A DNA stretch of 64,000 nucleotides, taken from NCBI GenBank assembly GCA_009760885.1, contig CM019701.1, forward strand, positions 17,117,975 to 17,181,974, given 5' to 3'. Below are positions 1-11,204 of this stretch, piece by piece. Below the pieces are notes generated by a model. That model saw nothing but the letters and a program-made list of their open reading frames with translations, was not told the DNA's origin and made no database searches. Source of the stretch: Achatina immaculata (Eukaryota; Mollusca; Gastropoda; Stylommatophora; Achatinidae). Both the position numbers and the translations under genes were made by a program. Position 1 is the first letter of the stretch; every line of letters begins with the position of its first letter.

Positions 1-131
1 CCTAATCCTTGCAGTAACTCAACTGAAACAAAACAGTAAATGTGCTTTAGCTTAATCCTTGCAGTAACTTAACTGAAACAAGAACAGTAAATGTGCTTTA
101 GCTTAATCCTTGCAGTAACTCAACTGAAACA
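1..131. repeat. Tandem repeat, ~52-bp unit, about 2.5 copies
   Basis: Direct repeats beginning CTTAATCCTTGCAGTAACT; unit copies differ by a few bases. The array runs off the left edge. Confidence 0.85.
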
Positions 132-230
132 ATTCCAGACAAAATGAAAACCTACATATGTACTGAAACAAAGCAGCTGCTCTATTTTATTTGATGTGTA
201 CACAAGCACAATAACTACAGCATGTCAAGA

Positions 231-405
231 TGCACAAATTTTATCTTGACATTTGATTATGCATAAGTTTTATCTTGGCATTTGAAGATGCATAAGTTTT
301 ATCTTGACATTTAATTAAGCACAAGTTTTATGTTGGCATTTGAAGATGCATAAGTTTTATCTTGACATTTGAAGATCCATAAGTTTTATCTTGACATTTG
401 AAGAC
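231..405. repeat. Tandem repeat, ~29-bp unit, six copies
   Basis: Units of the type CATAAGTTTTATCTTGACAT with scattered substitutions. Confidence 0.85.
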
Positions 406-595
406 ATTCAAAGTTCCATTATTCTAATAATAGCTGACACAACAGACTATCTGTTTTGCCACCCTGTATGTCATCTGCCAAAGTCTGTAACAGAAAGCAG
501 ACAAATTAAACATGAGAATTTGCTTAAAATAAGACATGATAAATATTTTCAGTACTTCAGTGAAATTCAACATGCATCTCTACTTTTCTTTCAGT

Positions 596-716
596 TCCAA
601 ACAATTTCTTGATGTGCGAAGTTACAGCAAACACTTTCTTGATGTGAGAAGTTACAGCAAATAGTTTCTTGATGTGAGAAGTTACAGCAAATAGTTTCTT
701 GATGTGAGAAGTTACA
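596..716. repeat. Tandem repeat, ~30-bp unit, four copies
   Basis: Units containing TTTCTTGATGTGAGAAGTTA. Confidence 0.85.
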
Positions 717-914
717 GAGCACAGATATTACTGAACAATTCAATGGAAAAGAGATGAGAGGAAGACGAAGAGAAAAAAAAATCTCCATGGAATAACCTAG
801 CAGAATAGATAAAACATCAGAACTGACCATATCAAGGACCACACCGGACAGATAACCACTGACCACTAACATTATCCAGCTCAGCAAGTATGGAGCTTCT
901 TTCCTCTGTCTCAC

Positions 915-1893
915 TATTTCAATCAGTTATCTCTCTCATTCTTTCTTTCATTTCAATCACTTAACTCTCTCATTCTTTCTCTCATTTCAATCATTTAACT
1001 CTCTCATTCTTTCTCTTATTTCAATCACTTAACTCTCTCATTATTTCTCCCATTTCAATCATTTAACTCTCTCATTCTTTCTCTTATTTCAATCACTTAA
1101 CTCTCTCATTATTTCTCTCATTTCAATCACTTAACTCTCTCATTCTTTCTCTTATTTCAATCACTTAACTCTCTCATTATTTCTCCCATTTCAATCATTT
1201 AACTCTCTCATTCTTTCTCTTATTTCAATCACTTAACTCTCTCATTATTTCTCCCATTTCAATCATTTAACTCTCTCATTCTTTCTCTTATTTCAATCAC
1301 TTAACTCTCTCATTATTTCTCCCATTTCAATCATTTAACTCTCTCATTCTTTCTCTTATTTCAATCATTTAACTATCTCATTCTTTCTCTTATTTCAATC
1401 ACTTAACTCTCTCATTATTTCTCCCATTTCAATCATTTAACTCTCTCATTCTTTCTCTTATTTCAATCACTTAACTCTCTCATTCTTTCTCTTATTTCAA
1501 TCACTTAACTCTCTCATTCTTTCTCTTATTTCAATCACTTAACTCTCTCATTCTTTCTCCCATTTCAATCACTTAACTCTCTCATTATTTCTCTCATTTC
1601 AATCACTTAACTCTCTCATTCTTTCTCTCATTTCAATCACTTAACTCTCTCATTCTTTCTCTCATTTCAATCATTTAACTCTCTCATTCTTTCTCTTATT
1701 TCAATTACTTAACTCTCTCATTATTTCTCTCATTTCAATCATTTAACTCTCTCATTCTTTCTCTTATTTCAATCACTTAACTCTCTCATTATTTCTCCCA
1801 TTTCAATCATTTAACTCTCTCATTCTTTCTCTTATTTCAATCACTTAACTCTCTCATTCTTTCTCTCATTTCAATCATTTAACTCTCTCATAC
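915..1893. repeat. Minisatellite, ~32-bp unit, about 30 copies
   Basis: CTCTCATTTCAATCACTTAA-type units alternate in a higher-order pattern (ATTATTTCTCCC versus ATTCTTTCTCTT variants). The right-hand bases seen on the minus strand form a GAAATxxGAGACAG-like 3' splice site at about 912, but no matching exon was proven. Confidence 0.9.
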
Positions 1894-1957
1894 TTTTCTA
1901 ATATTGATTTTTTTTCTACTTAACTCAACACTTAATTTTTTTTTGTCACTGCCTTAT

Positions 1958-2106
1958 CTTCTACCCCTTATCTTCTGTTCTTCTCTGTCCCCTTTTCAAC
2001 CTCATTGTTTTCTTCCTCATTTTTGAATCACTCCCTTATCTTCTGTCTCTTATCTTCTGTCCCTCTCTGTCCCCTTTTCAACCTTATTGTTTTCTTCCTC
2101 ACTTTG
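1958..2106. repeat. Two copies of a ~70-bp pyrimidine-rich repeat
   Basis: CTTATCTTCTGTxxxTCTCTGTCCCCTTTTCAAC occurs twice with TTGTTTTCTTCCTCA following. It lies just downstream of the donor of exon 2159-2304. Confidence 0.75.
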
Positions 2107-2158
2107 AAAACACTTACAAAAAAAGGAAAAGACCATAATTTTACTGGAGAAAACTGAC

Positions 2159-2304
2159 CTGTAACACTTCACTGTCCACACTTGATGACGGGATGACTAC
2201 CGGTAGTTTAGACACTGCTGGGGGAATGCTGGGAAATTGTCTCAGTATATGACCGCCACAGAAGCTAGCGGCCTTGAACTTTGACTGCTCTGGTGGGTCA
2301 GAAT
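2159..2304 (-). CDS. Most downstream supported exon of coactivator-like gene
   Basis: Acceptor AATATTTGCAG and donor GTCAGT frame 146 nt (2 + 144), phase 0 out. It encodes SDPPEQSKFKAASFCGG, HILRQFPSIPPAVSKL and ends SSSVDSEVLQ. No in-frame stop is present, so the gene continues to the left, where I could not fix the next exon. Confidence 0.68.
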
Positions 2305-2511
2305 CTGCAAATATTTATAAATGGCCGGTTCCAGGGCAAAACAAGAAACAATAAAACTAAGAGACACAGATGTAGGCTGGAAGATAACATAAATACAAAT
2401 TAACTGGGAGAGAGCTACAAGTGAGTAGAAAGAGCTTGGACAAGATGGTGTGATGAAGCACAATTAGACAAAAGCACTTGCTGAAAATGAAGAAAATGAA
2501 TACTATCCCTC

Positions 2512-2851
2512 ACATCTGTTATTTGTTCCTATCCTTCACTTCTGTTGTTCCTATCTTTCACTTTTGTTATTTATTCCTACCTTTCACTTCTGTTATTTGT
2601 TCCTATCCTGCTATTTGTTCCTATCTTTCACTTCTGTTATTTGTTCCTATCCTTCACTTCTGTTATTTGTTCCTATCTTACACTTCTGTTATTTGTATCT
2701 ATCCTCCACTTCTGTTATTTGTTCCTATCATTCATTTCTGTTATTTGTTCTATCTTTCACTTCTGTTATTTGTTCCTTTCCTTCACTTCTGTTATTTGTT
2801 CTATCTTTCACTTTTGTTATTTGTTCCTTTCCTTCACTTCTGTTATTTTTT
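2512..2851. repeat. Minisatellite, ~23-bp unit, about 14 copies
   Basis: Units of CACTTCTGTTATTTGTTCCT. All three forward frames read through, giving spurious hydrophobic open frames. The following 2852-3632 is plain intron in which I see nothing. Confidence 0.9.
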
Positions 2852-3632
2852 CTTGATTCACAAAACTCTCACCAAATCTCTTCAAGTATGCCTGATGTGT
2901 CATGATTTAAAACAAAAAAATAGTCGTGCTGGATCACTAGAACAGCTTGGACCTCCTCCTCATGACAAATGACAAATCCTATTACATGTGACATTTTGTG
3001 ATCATTAATAGCCAGTCACACTGACATTCACAAAACTCAAATGAGAAAAGCAGTATTTCAGGATGTATCGGTTTATTTAAATGTGTTTTCAGATACTCAG
3101 TTTATTTTAAAGTCTTTTCATATATTCAACACATTTAAATGTGTTTTCATATATTCAGAGTCACTCTGTACACTTATGAGTAATGCAAAATGACAAAGAT
3201 GAGAGTGTTTAAAGAGCTGATAATCCACTTTTCAATCTTTAGTTCAAGACTTCTCACAGTTCTCACACAAAAGTAAAGGTAGCTTATGATACTTGCACAA
3301 AACTCAAACACATGCAGTCTCATTAGCAGTTTTTCTGGTATATTCTTTCTGCATCTGATTATATAACTAACTTTTACAGGTGCATCACTGGCAGTGCAGT
3401 AAGTTAGCCAGTTTAGTTAGAACTACTTACTACACATTATCATTGTAATGCATCTTTAGCACATGGGAACAAATATGCAATACCCAAAAATGTTTATAAC
3501 AGTGATATAAAAGAATAAAATTAAGATACCGTAACACATTCATGACAGTGAAAGAGTTAACTGGGCATTTGTGAAAATATACGAGCTAAAAAACAAAACT
3601 CTTTTCTGTTTCTAGGACAGGAGGCATCATAG

Positions 3633-3830
3633 TCTTGTTTTACTCTGACACTCAGTGAATCATGACAGTGTCATGTCTACACAACCACAGAGGCCTCTTG
3701 TTTTACTCTGACACTCAGTGAATCATGACAGTGTCATGTCTACACAACCACAGAGACCTCTTGTTTTACTCTGACACTCAGTGAATCATGACAGTGTCAT
3801 GTCTACACAACCACAGAGGCCTCTTGTTTG
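3633..3830. repeat. Three copies of a ~64-bp repeat with an internal palindrome
   Basis: CTTGTTTTACTCTGACACTC is repeated three times; each unit includes CATGACAGTGTCATG, a perfect 7-bp inverted repeat around one base. Confidence 0.85.
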
Positions 3831-3849
3831 ATCTCTTGGTAATATTTTA

Positions 3850-4075
3850 GATTTTTATCAGACTTTCATATCTACAATTATTTTAGTTTTGATGTAATGT
3901 GCTGTCTGAAACTATTATAACAGTGTTATTTCTACAATGATCTTAGTTTTAATGTATCTGTCTGTGCTGTTTGAAACTATTATAACAGCGTTAAATCTAC
4001 AATGATCTTAGTTTTGATGTATCTGTCTGTGCTATCTGAAACAATTACTACAGCCTCAAGTCCATAATGCTTTTA
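3850..4075. repeat. Degenerate ~78-bp tandem repeat
   Basis: Units with TAGTTTTGATGTATCTGTCT and GAAACTATTATAACAGTGTT; related units reappear at 7110-7690. Confidence 0.75.
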
Positions 4076-4242
4076 GTTTGACATTCTTGTTGGTAGCAGC
4101 AGACTGAGATAGTAATGACAAGGTCAAAATAAGAACAAAAACAGTCAGGAAAGCTTGGGATACACTTAACCAAACATATCTGGAGGTTCAACAAGCCAGA
4201 AACTAAAACAAAGAATGCTCAAGAGTAATGTTTTAAGTGTCT

Positions 4243-4557
4243 GAATATCATTCATTTGCATGTCCCTTGCGGAACTTTGCCTCCCTAACAGCACTCCTGT
4301 AGGCCTCTCGGTTGTGAGCAAGATGGCCTGCTGCTGATGTATCCATTTGCAGATCATCAACGATGTCTTGCAGCCATCTTCGCCTTGGTCTTCCTCTTTC
4401 TTTTTCCCATTATGTACCCTTCCAAGACGGTCTTCTCTAGATTATCATGATGTTTAATGTGTCCAAAATATTTAAGTTTTCTCTGTTTAATCCTCTTTAC
4501 TAGCCAGCATTCTTCAATATTAAGTTCTTGTAGTATGGATATTTTTTTTTGTGTGTG
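4243..4557 (-). mobile_element. Non-LTR retrotransposon 3' fragment (C-terminal RT tail), part 1
   Basis: Minus-strand homology to 20087-20350: the end of a reverse-transcriptase ORF with a GKRKRGRPRRRW-type basic motif and a terminal RKGHANE-like peptide. The copy is interrupted at 4558 by another element and resumes at 6081. Confidence 0.7.
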
Positions 4558-4569
4558 TCCATGATATTT
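4558..4569. repeat. Target-site duplication, left copy
   Basis: TCCATGATATTT, repeated exactly at 6069-6080, flanks the 1.5-kb insert and is present once in the uninterrupted copy near 20410. Confidence 0.85.
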
Positions 4570-6068
4570 TCTCTTCTTCTTCTTTGTTCGCTTCTACCAC
4601 CAAAAACGCACTGTGATCCTACTGAATTTACGCCTGTGGTCCTCGTTAGGTCCTGTGGTCTCCTGTGTGGTCCCCGAAAGGACCACATGAGATCCACGAG
4701 AGGACCATAAGGGGTTCAGAGTATCACAGGGCTTTAGCCTGTATTCTTGGTGGGTCTCAGAAGCAGGATTGCGTGACACCGTGGTTTTCATTGCACCAGT
4801 TTAGTCTAGGGTTGGACTTTCTCACCGGAAGACCTCGACGTGTTTAGGATATCAGTGCATACCCGCTGAGTGAGAGGCGGTAGCCCACCCAGGCCAGAGT
4901 TGGACCTTCTCACCAGAAAACCTCGACGTGTTTTGAGATACCCGTGTATCACCGCTGAGTGAGAGGTGGTTGCCCATCCAATCCAGAGTTGGACTTTCTC
5001 ACCGGAAAACCTCAGCGTGATTAGGATACGCAAACATCCCCGCCGGGTGAGAGGTGGTTGCCTATCTAGACTGCCCTGGTCCAGAGTCTCTGACTTCAGC
5101 ATTTTGCGGTCGTGGCCGCTACCCTTCCTAGTTGTGACTAGGATGGAGCTTTTGTCCAGGAGGACGAATCCTCGCCACTAGTGACTCTTCTACCCCTGGG
5201 TTGAGCCGGTTTAGGCGTATTATCCCAGTATGGGCGTGTTTGGGACGTGACCGACCTCTAGAGCAGAGGTACTGTGACATGCATAGCCTTCAAGATTCAT
5301 CCCTAGTGGGAGCCGGTTTAGGCAAAATTCACCAGTATGGGTGTATATCAGGCTTGACCAACCTCTACAGCGGAGGTGGCATGACATGTCTAGCCATCAA
5401 GTTCCACCCCTGGTGTGTGCTGGTTTAGGCATATTTCACCAGTGTAGGTGTATTTTGGGCGTGGCCGGCCTCTAGAGCAGAGGTGCCGTGGTATGTATAG
5501 CTCTCATAGCGATACTACTGGACATACCGATTAAACTTCACTTTATCCTTTCCACCACCTTTCCCATCAGCACCGCACAGCAACCTTTATTTCTTTTCTG
5601 CATTCCTTCCTTGACCGGGAGGAGCTTCACTCCACGCGCGGCATTTGAAGAGTCTCGCCAGCAGTGTCTTAACCTCTGGGACAAGCCGGTTCATGCATTT
5701 CACCCGACATGACTGCACTCAGGACATGGCCGACCTCCAGACCAGAGGTGCCGTGATTTGACTGTTTGCTTCGCTTTATCCTTTCTATCACCTTTTCCGC
5801 AGTGATGCTGCGTGGCAACCTCATTTGCACCTTTCTTCATTGGCCGGGAGGAGCACCGCTCCACGCACGGCAGCTGAAGAATCTCGCCAACAGCGGTAGA
5901 TGAGCTACCAAACGTGCCACTCATCTACCCTAAGTATCTGGTTTTCAGGCGCCAGATATTCGCCCTCGCCCCTTCTCCTGTCAGTTTAAACAGTTCTGCC
6001 ACGGGAAGGCCAGGAGCTGGACTTGACTGCCAGAAGCTGTTTGAGACGCATTTACAGTCCTTAGAACC
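4570..6068 (-). mobile_element. ~1.5-kb retroposon with (CTT)n end and internal tandem repeats
   Basis: Bounded by a 12-bp target duplication inside a LINE fragment. On the minus strand it ends in a (GAA)n-like tail, expected of target-primed retroposition. The interior holds three to four ~85-bp units (TTGGACTTTCTCACCGGAAA type) and then ~95-bp units with GGCCTCTAGAGCAGAGGT. It has no long ORF, so it is non-autonomous. Relatives: 15831-18841 and the tiny 51779-51818. The family is not one I can name. Confidence 0.75.
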
Positions 6069-6080
6069 TCCATGATATTT
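6069..6080. repeat. Target-site duplication, right copy
   Basis: Second copy of TCCATGATATTT; the LINE fragment resumes directly after it. Confidence 0.85.
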
Positions 6081-6440
6081 GAAAACTCTTCTGTAGTATT
6101 TACATTCAAAGGCATTTATGTGTTTCTCAGCTGTTTTGTTAAATGTCCACATCTCACAGGCATATGTTGCCATGGGAAAGATGCATGCCCTTAAAAATCT
6201 TATTTTTTGTGGTTCTATCTGTTCCTCTCCACAGATTCTTTATTTGTTTTACTTTCTGAAGAGTGATAGATGCCCTCCTTTTAATTTCCTTCATTGTATC
6301 TCCATTATTAGTTAGTAGTGATCCAAGATATTCAAAACTCTCCACTTCTTCCAGTTTTTCCTCATTGATACATATTTCAGCTGCCTTGTTTGTTTTGTCA
6401 GTTGTCATCAATTTAGTTTTCTTTGCACTAAGATAGAGGT
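6081..6440 (-). pseudogene. Non-LTR retrotransposon RT fragment, part 2
   Basis: The minus strand encodes VESFEYLGSLLTNNGDTMKE, KQIKNLWRGTDRTTKN and CEMWTFNKTAEKHINAFEC, the typical region after the RT catalytic core in LINE ORF2 proteins (EYLGS..I..D motif). There is a frameshift near 6170. The upstream two thirds of the element is missing (5' truncation). Confidence 0.75.
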
Positions 6441-6744
6441 TTTGCTGAATATTCAGGAGAAAAATGCTGGAAAATGATGGGTTACACCTGACACCTTCCT
6501 AACCTTTCTACATAAGATCAAACGAGTCTTCTGGCCAAACATAAAACTGCTTCCATGGAAAGACAGAGAGTGAGAGAGTCACGAGACAATTGTCATAAAT
6601 GAATGAAAAGAGGTGATGGTGATAGAATGGCCACATTATGAGAATGACAGACACATCTCTACCATAAACACCTCTGAAGTTGACTCCACAAGGTAAAAAA
6701 AGCATGAGATGACCAAAAGAGCCACTGAGATGTACAGCAAAGAG

Positions 6745-7018
6745 AATGCTGCTAAACAAAGAACTGAAATGGGAGACGGCCAAGAAGATAGTGAAGGCTT
6801 GAAATGGGAGACAATCAAGAAGACGGTGAAGGACTGACATGGGAGACAATCAAGAAGATAGTGAAGGACTGACATGGGAGACAATCAAGAAGACAGTGAA
6901 GGACTGACATGGGAGAAAATCAAGAAGATAGTGAAGGATTGACATGGGAGACAATCAAGAAGATAGTGAAGGACTGATATGGGAGACAATCAAGAAGATA
7001 GTGAAGGACTGACAAAAG
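6745..7018. repeat. Minisatellite, ~34-bp unit, eight copies
   Basis: Units of GACATGGGAGACAATCAAGA. Confidence 0.88.
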
Positions 7019-7109
7019 CAGGAATCTCTTGCTACCAGCAGCTCCATGTGTCCTAGGTAGTGAAAGGACAGAAAAGAAGAGAGAGATTCCTGTTGGCACT
7101 GTCTGATGT

Positions 7110-7690
7110 CATTTTCATAGTGTTAAATCTATGATGACTTTATTTTTTATGTACCTGTCTGTGCTATCTGACACTATTATAACAGTGCTAAATCTATTTT
7201 ACATCTTAAATCCTTCCCATGCCGTTAAACGTCACATAGGGCTCGCATAGTTGTTTGCCAAATTTCCTGTTTTTGACAAGTTTTTCAACTTATCAAGCCA
7301 ATAAAATGGCTTCTCTTAACAATGTCCTCTTTAAGGTTTCACATGGTCAACCTCTTTTTCTTCGGCCCATCGTGGTCCACTTGATAGCTTGTTTTTGGTA
7401 TTTTCTGATTGTTTCTTCTCATCTAAATCTATGATGACTTTAAAATCTATGATGACTTTATTTTTGATGTACCTGTCTGTGCTATCTGATACTACTATAA
7501 CAGTGCTAAATCTACAATGATTTTTATTTTTTGTGTACCTGTCTGTGCAATCTTATGCTATTATTACAATGTCAAATCCATGATAATTTTAGTTAACAAG
7601 TACATGCCCATACTATTTGATACCACTATCATCTTTAACAATTTTAGTTCTGAAGTTTATATCTGTGCCATTTGATATTGTTATCACAGC
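7110..7690. repeat. Degenerate ~75-bp tandem repeat, interrupted by a LINE tail
   Basis: Units with GTACCTGTCTGTGCTATCTG, related to 3850-4075. The LINE tail at 7198-7422 sits inside it. 7700-7934 is plain sequence with nothing recognisable. Confidence 0.75.
7198..7422 (-). mobile_element. 5'-truncated LINE tail, second family
   Basis: About 225 bp matching 49238-49480 on the minus strand (AAATxxTCACA...CTTTTTCTTCGGCC). CTAAATCTAT borders it on both sides (7188-7197, 7423-7432), consistent with a 10-bp target duplication, although the host is itself a repeat. Confidence 0.65.
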
Positions 7691-8148
7691 ATACAATCTA
7701 TGATGGTCTTATTCTGATGTACCTGACGGCATCTGCTGTCCCAATGTTGACAACTTCTGTAACTGTTTGCATTCCCATCTGCCTTCTGGTCCATTCTGGT
7801 ACACAGCATCAGCTTCGTTCTGAGAAGTTTCCAGCTGATCTTCACGTTCTCTGGCCATATCATCAACTGGTGATAAGAGTGACCTAGATTTTTACTGCAG
7901 CTTATTTCAAAAACTGTTCACCTCTGACATCAATGAACATGATAATTTTTTTAAAATCATAAATTAATAACAATATGACATAGCATACGACAGTATGACA
8001 GAGCACATAATGGGCCATGATATAATAATACATTAATGATACATGAACTGGATACTACGACAGTATGACAGAGCACATAATGGGCCATGATATAATAATA
8101 CATTAATGATACATGAACTGGATACTGACAAGGTTCTGTATAAACAAT

Positions 8149-8314
8149 CAGTCATGATTAACACTTCTGAAAGAGGATCCATAGTCATGATTAACACTTC
8201 TGAAAGAGGATCCATAGTCATGATTAACACTTCTGAAAGAGGATCCATAGTCATGATTAACACTTCTGAAAGAGGATCCATAGTCATGATTAACACTTCT
8301 GAAAGAGGATCCAT
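8149..8314. repeat. 33-bp minisatellite, five copies
   Basis: Units of TCATGATTAACACTTCTGAA; the length is divisible by three, so both strands read through. Duplicated at 9913-10078. A separate ~62-bp direct repeat precedes it (7990-8118). Confidence 0.9.
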
Positions 8315-8818
8315 GATTAAAGTGATCTCGGGAAGTGTCCAGGTTTCTGGATCAAAGAGAAATCTTTGCCAGTCCTTGATAACATGAGAGGACTGGCAGG
8401 TTTTGAAACAAGAAATAACTAAAAATTAACATAATTCAGCTACATGGACATCAATATTCAGACAAATTTCTTTAAGAGGATTATTAACAAAAATGGAGAT
8501 TGCTTTCATAATATTCTATCAAGGGAGTCAACTACTGGAAAATGTCCACCAACATAACAGCATGTTATGTGCAAAAAAATATTGAGTGTTCAAATGTGGT
8601 AGTAACGTATATCACCATTTCCTCTAAGCTGCACACACAGAAAAAAATCATACTGCACTCAAAAGTTTTGGAGCCGCACAAAAATGAAAATGAAACTGCT
8701 GTTTTAATTGTCCAGTTTCTAGATGTTACTCTGTGCTATAATTGTGATCAAGAAAATGACAGTGATAGTACATGTTTTTCCTTGGCTGTTTCTTTCTTGT
8801 TGAGAAATGACTTTCGGA

Positions 8819-9035
8819 GGTTTAAGTTTAATCAACAACCCCCACCACACACACGTGGTAGTAAAATTATCTAGCGAGAAAATTATCTAGCGAGCGGGTG
8901 CTAAAAAAAAAAAAGACTTTTGGAGGTGCCTGAGGCCTGCCCTGCACATTGAATGCCTGGGGTAAGGTCTACATCTCGTTACGTGGACCCGAGGGTCACG
9001 GCCTGTTGTTTTCATCGTCTTAAAAAATATTTTAA
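8819..9035. mobile_element. 217-bp SINE-like insertion
   Basis: Flanked by an exact 14-bp duplication AAATGACTTTCGGA (8805-8818 and 9036-9049). The insert includes a poly-A run, a GC-rich core with TACGTGGACCCGAGGGTCAC and an A-rich end. I could not identify convincing pol III A and B boxes. The same insert lies at 10583-10799 in the duplicated copy. Confidence 0.65.
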
Positions 9036-9070
9036 AAATGACTTTCGGATCAGATGTTTCAACTGATCTT

Positions 9071-9440
9071 ACTTATCTCTAGGCTTACTTGTCTCTAGGC
9101 TTACTTATCTCTAGGCTTACTTATCTCTAGGCTTAACTGTCTCTAGGCTTACTTATCTCTAGGCTTACTTATCTCTAGGCTTACTTATCTCTAGGCTTAC
9201 TTGTCTCTAGGCTTACTTATCTCTAGGCTTACTTGTCTCTAGGCTTACTTGTCTCTAGGCTTACTTATCTCTAGGCTTACTTATCTCTAGGCTTACTTGT
9301 CTCTAGGCTTACTTATCTCTAGGCTTACTTATCTCTAGGCTTACTTATCTCTAGGCTTACTTATCTCTAGGCTTACTTATCTCTAGGCTTACTTATCTCT
9401 AGGCTTACTTGTCTCTAGGCTTACTTATCTCTAGGCTTAC
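9071..9440. repeat. 16-bp minisatellite made of 5' splice-site copies
   Basis: About 23 units which on the minus strand read AYAAGTAAGCCTAGAG. The exon donor itself (GAGACAA then GTAAGCCTA) is the first unit. Variation is almost confined to one position (GATAAG/GACAAG). Confidence 0.92.
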
Positions 9441-9616
9441 TTGTCTCAAGAATGTCCAGGGGTAGAGCAGCACATGAACTTTCACACTCTGTGGACTGTT
9501 TCTGAGACTGAGCCTGTGGTTGATGCCGATCTACTGAACGAGCACTGCACAAGTTGCGGAGTTCTTGCTTCATGATAGCTGAGGCTGACGGACCCAAGTC
9601 ACCAGCTAAAGCTTCT
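9441..9616 (-). CDS. 176-nt exon of coactivator-like gene, downstream copy
   Basis: Same exon as 11205-11380, with intact splice sites. Either copy joins exon 2159-2304 in frame (phase 1: A + AT gives Asn, reading LETNSDPPEQ). Its donor is the first of about two dozen near-identical donor-like units in the adjoining 16-bp repeat array (9071-9440). Confidence 0.6.
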
Positions 9617-10834
9617 CTGCTTATATTTTTCCTAGGATAGATTTGTGGAAATTTGATGAACAAAAAAACCCAGAGTTATTTGGGTAGTAAGTTCTTCAGA
9701 ACATGATAATTTTTTTAAAATCATAAATTAATAACAATATGACATAGCATACGACAGTATGACAGAGCACATAATGGGCCATGATATAATAATACATTAA
9801 TGATACATGAACTGGATACTACGACAGTATGACAGAGCACATAATGGGCCATGATATAATAATACATTAATGATACATGAACTGGATACTGACAAGGTTC
9901 TGTATAAACAATCAGTCATGATTAACACTTCTGAAAGAGGATCCATAGTCATGATTAACACTTCTGAAAGAGGATCCATAGTCATGATTAACACTTCTGA
10001 AAGAGGATCCATAGTCATGATTAACACTTCTGAAAGAGGATCCATAGTCATGATTAACACTTCTGAAAGAGGATCCATGATTAAAGTGATCTCGGGAAGT
10101 GTCCAGGTTTCTGGATCAAAGAGAAATCTTTGCCAGTCCTTGATAACATGAGAGGACTGGCAGGTTTTGAAACAAGAAATAACTAAAAATTAACATAATT
10201 CAGCTACATGGACATCAATATTCAGACAAATTTCTTTAAGAGGATTATTAACAAAAATGGAGATTGCTTTCATAATATTCTATCAAGGGAGTCAACTACT
10301 GGAAAATGTCCACCAACATAACAGCATGTTATGTGCAAAAAAATATTGAGTGTTCAAATGTGGTAGTAACGTATATCACCATTTCCTCTAAGCTGCACAC
10401 ACAGAAAAAAATCATACTGCACTCAAAAGTTTTGGAGCCGCACAAAAATGAAAATGAAACTGCTGTTTTAATTGTCCAGTTTCTAGATGTTACTCTGTGC
10501 TATAATTGTGATCAAGAAAATGACAGTGATAGTACATGTTTTTCCTTGGCTGTTTCTTTCTTGTTGAGAAATGACTTTCGGAGGTTTAAGTTTAATCAAC
10601 AACCCCCACCACACACACGTGGTAGTAAAATTATCTAGCGAGAAAATTATCTAGCGAGCGGGTGCTAAAAAAAAAAAAGACTTTTGGAGGTGCCTGAGGC
10701 CTGCCCTGCACATTGAATGCCTGGGGTAAGGTCTACATCTCGTTACGTGGACCCGAGGGTCACGGCCTGTTGTTTTCATCGTCTTAAAAAATATTTTAAA
10801 AATGACTTTCGGATCAGATGTTTCAACTGATCTT

Positions 10835-11204
10835 ACTTATCTCTAGGCTTACTTGTCTCTAGGCTTACTTATCTCTAGGCTTACTTATCTCTAGGCTTAA
10901 CTGTCTCTAGGCTTACTTATCTCTAGGCTTACTTATCTCTAGGCTTACTTATCTCTAGGCTTACTTGTCTCTAGGCTTACTTATCTCTAGGCTTACTTGT
11001 CTCTAGGCTTACTTGTCTCTAGGCTTACTTATCTCTAGGCTTACTTATCTCTAGGCTTACTTGTCTCTAGGCTTACTTATCTCTAGGCTTACTTATCTCT
11101 AGGCTTACTTATCTCTAGGCTTACTTATCTCTAGGCTTACTTATCTCTAGGCTTACTTATCTCTAGGCTTACTTGTCTCTAGGCTTACTTATCTCTAGGC
11201 TTAC
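10835..11204. repeat. 16-bp splice-site minisatellite, duplicated copy
   Basis: Copy of 9071-9440 next to the duplicate exon 11205-11380. Confidence 0.92.

Larger units (their letters stand above)
7935..9698. repeat. Tandem segmental duplication, copy 1 (1764 bp)
   Basis: The 1764-bp unit is repeated at 9699-11462 with no difference I could find. It contains a 33-bp array, a SINE-like insert, a 16-bp array and the 176-nt exon. Confidence 0.92.

Noticed and set aside
700..912. Possible next exon after CAG at about 912 (RKEAPYLLSWIM)
   Set aside because: The acceptor looks fair and a minisatellite abuts it, but no donor or stop gave a convincing exon in the required phase.
6508..6884. Hydrophobic minus-strand frames of 80-110 codons
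   Set aside because: Shadows of the 34-bp array at 6745-7018; no splice support.
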